Origin: Prauserella halophila
Lineage (GTDB): Bacteria; Actinomycetota; Actinomycetes; Mycobacteriales; Pseudonocardiaceae
Assembly (NCBI RefSeq): GCF_024171895.1
Contig: NZ_JAMTCQ010000009.1
Coordinates: forward strand, 161,318-225,317
Length of the DNA: 64,000 nucleotides
Direction: 5' to 3'
The notes under the pieces were generated by a model. The model saw only the letters and a program-made list of their open reading frames with translations, was not told the origin of the DNA and ran no database searches. A program made the translations under genes and the position numbers. Shown here piece after piece: positions 61,864 to 64,000 of the stretch (positions are counted from its first letter, which is position 1; the number at the start of each line of letters is the position of its first letter).

Positions 61864-64000
61864 TCACCGGTGCCGCGCGTACTCCTCCAGATCGGCCAGC
61901 TGCTGCGGGTCGAGCGACGGCCGGACGACCGTTCGGGCCTTGTCCAGGTGGGCCGCGGTGACCTCGGTGGCCTCGAGTGATTCACGCATGGCCGTCAGCG
62001 CGGCCTCGCGGATCAGCGCAGCGCAGTCGGCCGCCGAGTAGCGTTCCAGCGATTCGGCCAGCTCGTCGAGGTCGACGTCGTCGGCGAGCGGCGTGTTCCT
62101 GGCGGTCGAGCGCAGGATGTCTGCGCGGGCACCGGAGGTGGGCGGCGGCACGTAGATCTGGCGTTCCAGCCTGCCGGGCCGCAGCAACGCCGGGTCGACG
62201 AGTTCGGGCCGGTTCGTGGCGCCGAGCACGACGACGTCCCGCAGCGGTTCCACGCCGTCGAGTTCGGTCAACAGCGCGGCGACGACGCGGTCGGCGACGC
62301 CGGAGTCGCTTCCCTGCCCGCGGCGCGGAGCGAGCGCATCGACCTCGTCGAGGAAGATCAGCGACGGTGCGGCGTCGGCGGCCCGATGGAACAGTTCCCG
62401 CACGGCCCGCTCCGATTCGCCGACGAACTTGTCCATCAGCTCGGCGCCCTTGACGGCGAAGACGTTCAGCGCGCCTTCGCCCGCGAGCGCGCGCACGAGG
62501 AACGTCTTGCCGTTGCCGGGCGGGCCGTAGAGCATCACGCCGCGCGGCGGTGCGACGCCGAGCCGTGCGAACGAGTCCGGGTAGCGCAGCGGCCACAGCA
62601 CGGCCTCGCTGAGCGACTGCTTGATGTCCTCCATGCCGCCGACGTCGCCGAGCGCGAGGCCGCCGGTGGCGAGGGTGTCCGATTCGGACATCGAGATCGG
62701 GCGGACGGACGACAGCGCGTCGAGCAGATCCTGCTGCGCGATCGTGGGCCCGGAACCACCGCTGTCGTCGTCTCGCTGGCGCAGGGCTGCGCGGACGGCG
62801 GCGTCACGGCGCAGGGCGAGCAGGTCGGCGGCCACGAACCCCGGCGTCCGTTCGGCGACAGCCCCGAAATCCACTTCGGACTCCACCGGGACATCGCGGA
62901 ACAGGATCCGCAGCAGTTCGGTGCGGATGCCTGCGTCGGGTTGGGAGAGCGTGAGTTCGCGGTCGAGCAGATCGGCCGCCAGGAGCCGGGAGTCGACGGC
63001 TTCGGGGTGAGCCGTCGTGGCGACGAGCGCGAATCCCGGCTCGGCAAGGGCGCTCCGAACCCGGTCGAGCAGCACGGTGGCGACGGGCGGCTGCTGCTGG
63101 GCCGGCAGCAGCGCGTCGACGTCGGTGAGCAGCAGCACGCCGGAACCGTCACCGGATGTGACGGTGTCGACGGCCTGGGCGAGCCGGTTCAGCGCGGCGT
63201 CGGGTTCGAGGACCGCGAGCGTCGGCGCGGCCAGTGTCACGATCCGGGCCTGTTCGGAGTGGGCGACCGACCGTGCGAGCGTGGCTTTGCCTACACCTTC
63301 CGGTCCGGCGAGCAGCACGCCGAGCCGCGTCGACGTGCCGAGCTTGGCGAGCAGGTCCGGCCGGTGGAAGGCGAGGTCGAACCACTCGGCGAGGGTGCGG
63401 GCGGCGGTGGAGTGTCCGGCGAGTTCGGACACGGGCACGGTGCCGGTGGTGTCGGACGGTTCGGTGACGGCGATCTCGGCGACGTCGGGTTCGGCCGCTG
63501 CGGGTGCGGACGTGGCCGGTGCCGGTTGCGACTGCTCCGTGCTGCCTGCGGCGGTGTCGGAGTCGGCGGCCTGCGTGGACTCGTCGCCGCGCCACCGGAC
63601 GACGGTGGACTGGCCGACCACGACGGGGCCCGTCGCCGGTTCGGTGGCGGTGACGGTGAGCAGTTCCGACGTCCACGTCGCGCCGATCGCGCGCGACAGC
63701 GTGCCGCGGACGGCAGCGACGTCGGTGCCGGGCGGTGGGGACAGGTCCTGCGGGAGCAGCGACACGGCGTCGCCGACGGTCAGCACCTTGCCCGCAAGCG
63801 CTTGCCGCAGCGTCGGGGCGGTGAGCGACATCGTGGCGAGCCGGGATCCGGACACGGTGACGGTTCGCGCGACGGTCGCATTGCACGGCGCGACGACGAC
63901 CTCCGAGCCTTCCGTGACGCCGAGGTTCGACATCGTGACGTCGTCGGCCAGCACGACTCCGGGGACGCCGTCGTGGGAAGGCGCGGCGAGGGCGGAGCTG
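61864..64000 (-). CDS. CDC48-like AAA+ ATPase (partial, 5' end outside window)
   Basis: Two-domain AAA+ protein, still open at the right edge, so the first residues are missing; about 711 residues are visible. A CDC48-like double-psi barrel N domain (GDAVSLLPQDLSPPPGT and neighbours) covers the first third, then D1 with Walker A AGPEGVGKATLA but a Walker B of VLLLTDVDALLP (Asp in place of the catalytic Glu), then D2 with GPPGNGKTFLVRAL, LIFLDEVDALAPRRG and the sensor/arginine segments GATNRPELVDPALLRPGRLER. D1 is therefore likely weak or inactive as an ATPase. It is the positional equivalent of mycobacterial Rv0435c. An Ala/Thr/Glu/Pro linker separates N and D1. Confidence 0.9.
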   Translation of the reverse strand, partial: SSALAAPSHDGVPGVVLADDVTMSNLGVTEGSEVVVAPCNATVARTVTVSGSRLATMSLTAPTLRQALAGKVLTVGDAVSLLPQDLSPPPGTDVAAVRGTLSRAIGATWTSELLTVTATEPATGPVVVGQSTVVRWRGDESTQAADSDTAAGSTEQSQPAPATSAPAAAEPDVAEIAVTEPSDTTGTVPVSELAGHSTAARTLAEWFDLAFHRPDLLAKLGTSTRLGVLLAGPEGVGKATLARSVAHSEQARIVTLAAPTLAVLEPDAALNRLAQAVDTVTSGDGSGVLLLTDVDALLPAQQQPPVATVLLDRVRSALAEPGFALVATTAHPEAVDSRLLAADLLDRELTLSQPDAGIRTELLRILFRDVPVESEVDFGAVAERTPGFVAADLLALRRDAAVRAALRQRDDDSGGSGPTIAQQDLLDALSSVRPISMSESDTLATGGLALGDVGGMEDIKQSLSEAVLWPLRYPDSFARLGVAPPRGVMLYGPPGNGKTFLVRALAGEGALNVFAVKGAELMDKFVGESERAVRELFHRAADAAPSLIFLDEVDALAPRRGQGSDSGVADRVVAALLTELDGVEPLRDVVVLGATNRPELVDPALLRPGRLERQIYVPPPTSGARADILRSTARNTPLADDVDLDELAESLERYSAADCAALIREAALTAMRESLEATEVTAAHLDKARTVVRPSLDPQQLADLEEYARHR

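Overview
The window is a contiguous piece of a very GC-rich actinobacterial chromosome. Gene content points to the Pseudonocardiaceae (Saccharomonospora / Prauserella / Amycolatopsis type): a complete ectABCD ectoine/hydroxyectoine operon, a DasR-like GlcNAc regulator with its operator, DUF222-HNH and DUF3159 proteins, and two blocks whose order matches mycobacteria (lpqE-radA; thiE/thiO/thiS/thiG/thiD/thiC followed by def, a DUF3263 gene, a VirR-like LytR_C protein and a CDC48-like ATPase). The family placement is inference. No phage, insertion sequence, rRNA or CRISPR array is visible.

Layout. 1-8 kb: end of an lpqE-like gene, radA, a trehalose-phosphatase/GH15 fusion, otsA and a ThrE-type exporter. 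8-18 kb: tRNA-Thr(TGT), a PhoD-like phosphatase, a YtcJ-like amidohydrolase, a SIS protein, a STAS + GAF/PP2C/HATPase partner-switching pair, LigD-type polymerase and ligase genes, and a membrane metal-dependent hydrolase. 18-26.5 kb: a minus-strand, iron-box-controlled NIS siderophore operon resembling staphyloferrin B (SbnA-like, three IucA/IucC synthetases, SbnH-like), with frameshifted remains of an MFS exporter at its 3' end. 26.6-38 kb: a MerR-sliding clamp fusion, an MhqR/MhqO/MhqD-like quinone-resistance set, a 37-aa double zinc-knuckle protein, Abi-alpha and DUF445 proteins, DUF222-HNH, DinB and HhH-GPD proteins, and a frameshifted toxin-antitoxin pair. 38-42.3 kb: ectABCD. 42.4-52 kb: an AhpD-like protein, a two-gene nucleotidyltransferase-like unit, an OmpA/BON protein, a SGNH hydrolase, DUF3159, and GlcNAc kinase + SIS isomerase divergent from a DasR-like regulator. 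52-60 kb: thiamine synthesis with two TPP riboswitches. 60-64 kb: def, DUF3263, LytR_C and a CDC48-like ATPase that runs off the right edge.

Physiology suggested: osmotic protection by trehalose and hydroxyectoine, iron scavenging through a citrate/diaminopropionate-type siderophore, GlcNAc use, and de novo thiamine synthesis under riboswitch control. Short overlaps (ATGA/GTGA/TGATG) couple many gene pairs.

The most unusual signals are: (i) minisatellites throughout, both as in-frame linkers in all five siderophore genes and as a dispersed 21-bp intergenic unit with core GCARRACACG; (ii) the MerR-beta clamp fusion; (iii) decay of a siderophore exporter and of a toxin gene; (iv) an uncharacterised NTase-like two-gene unit.
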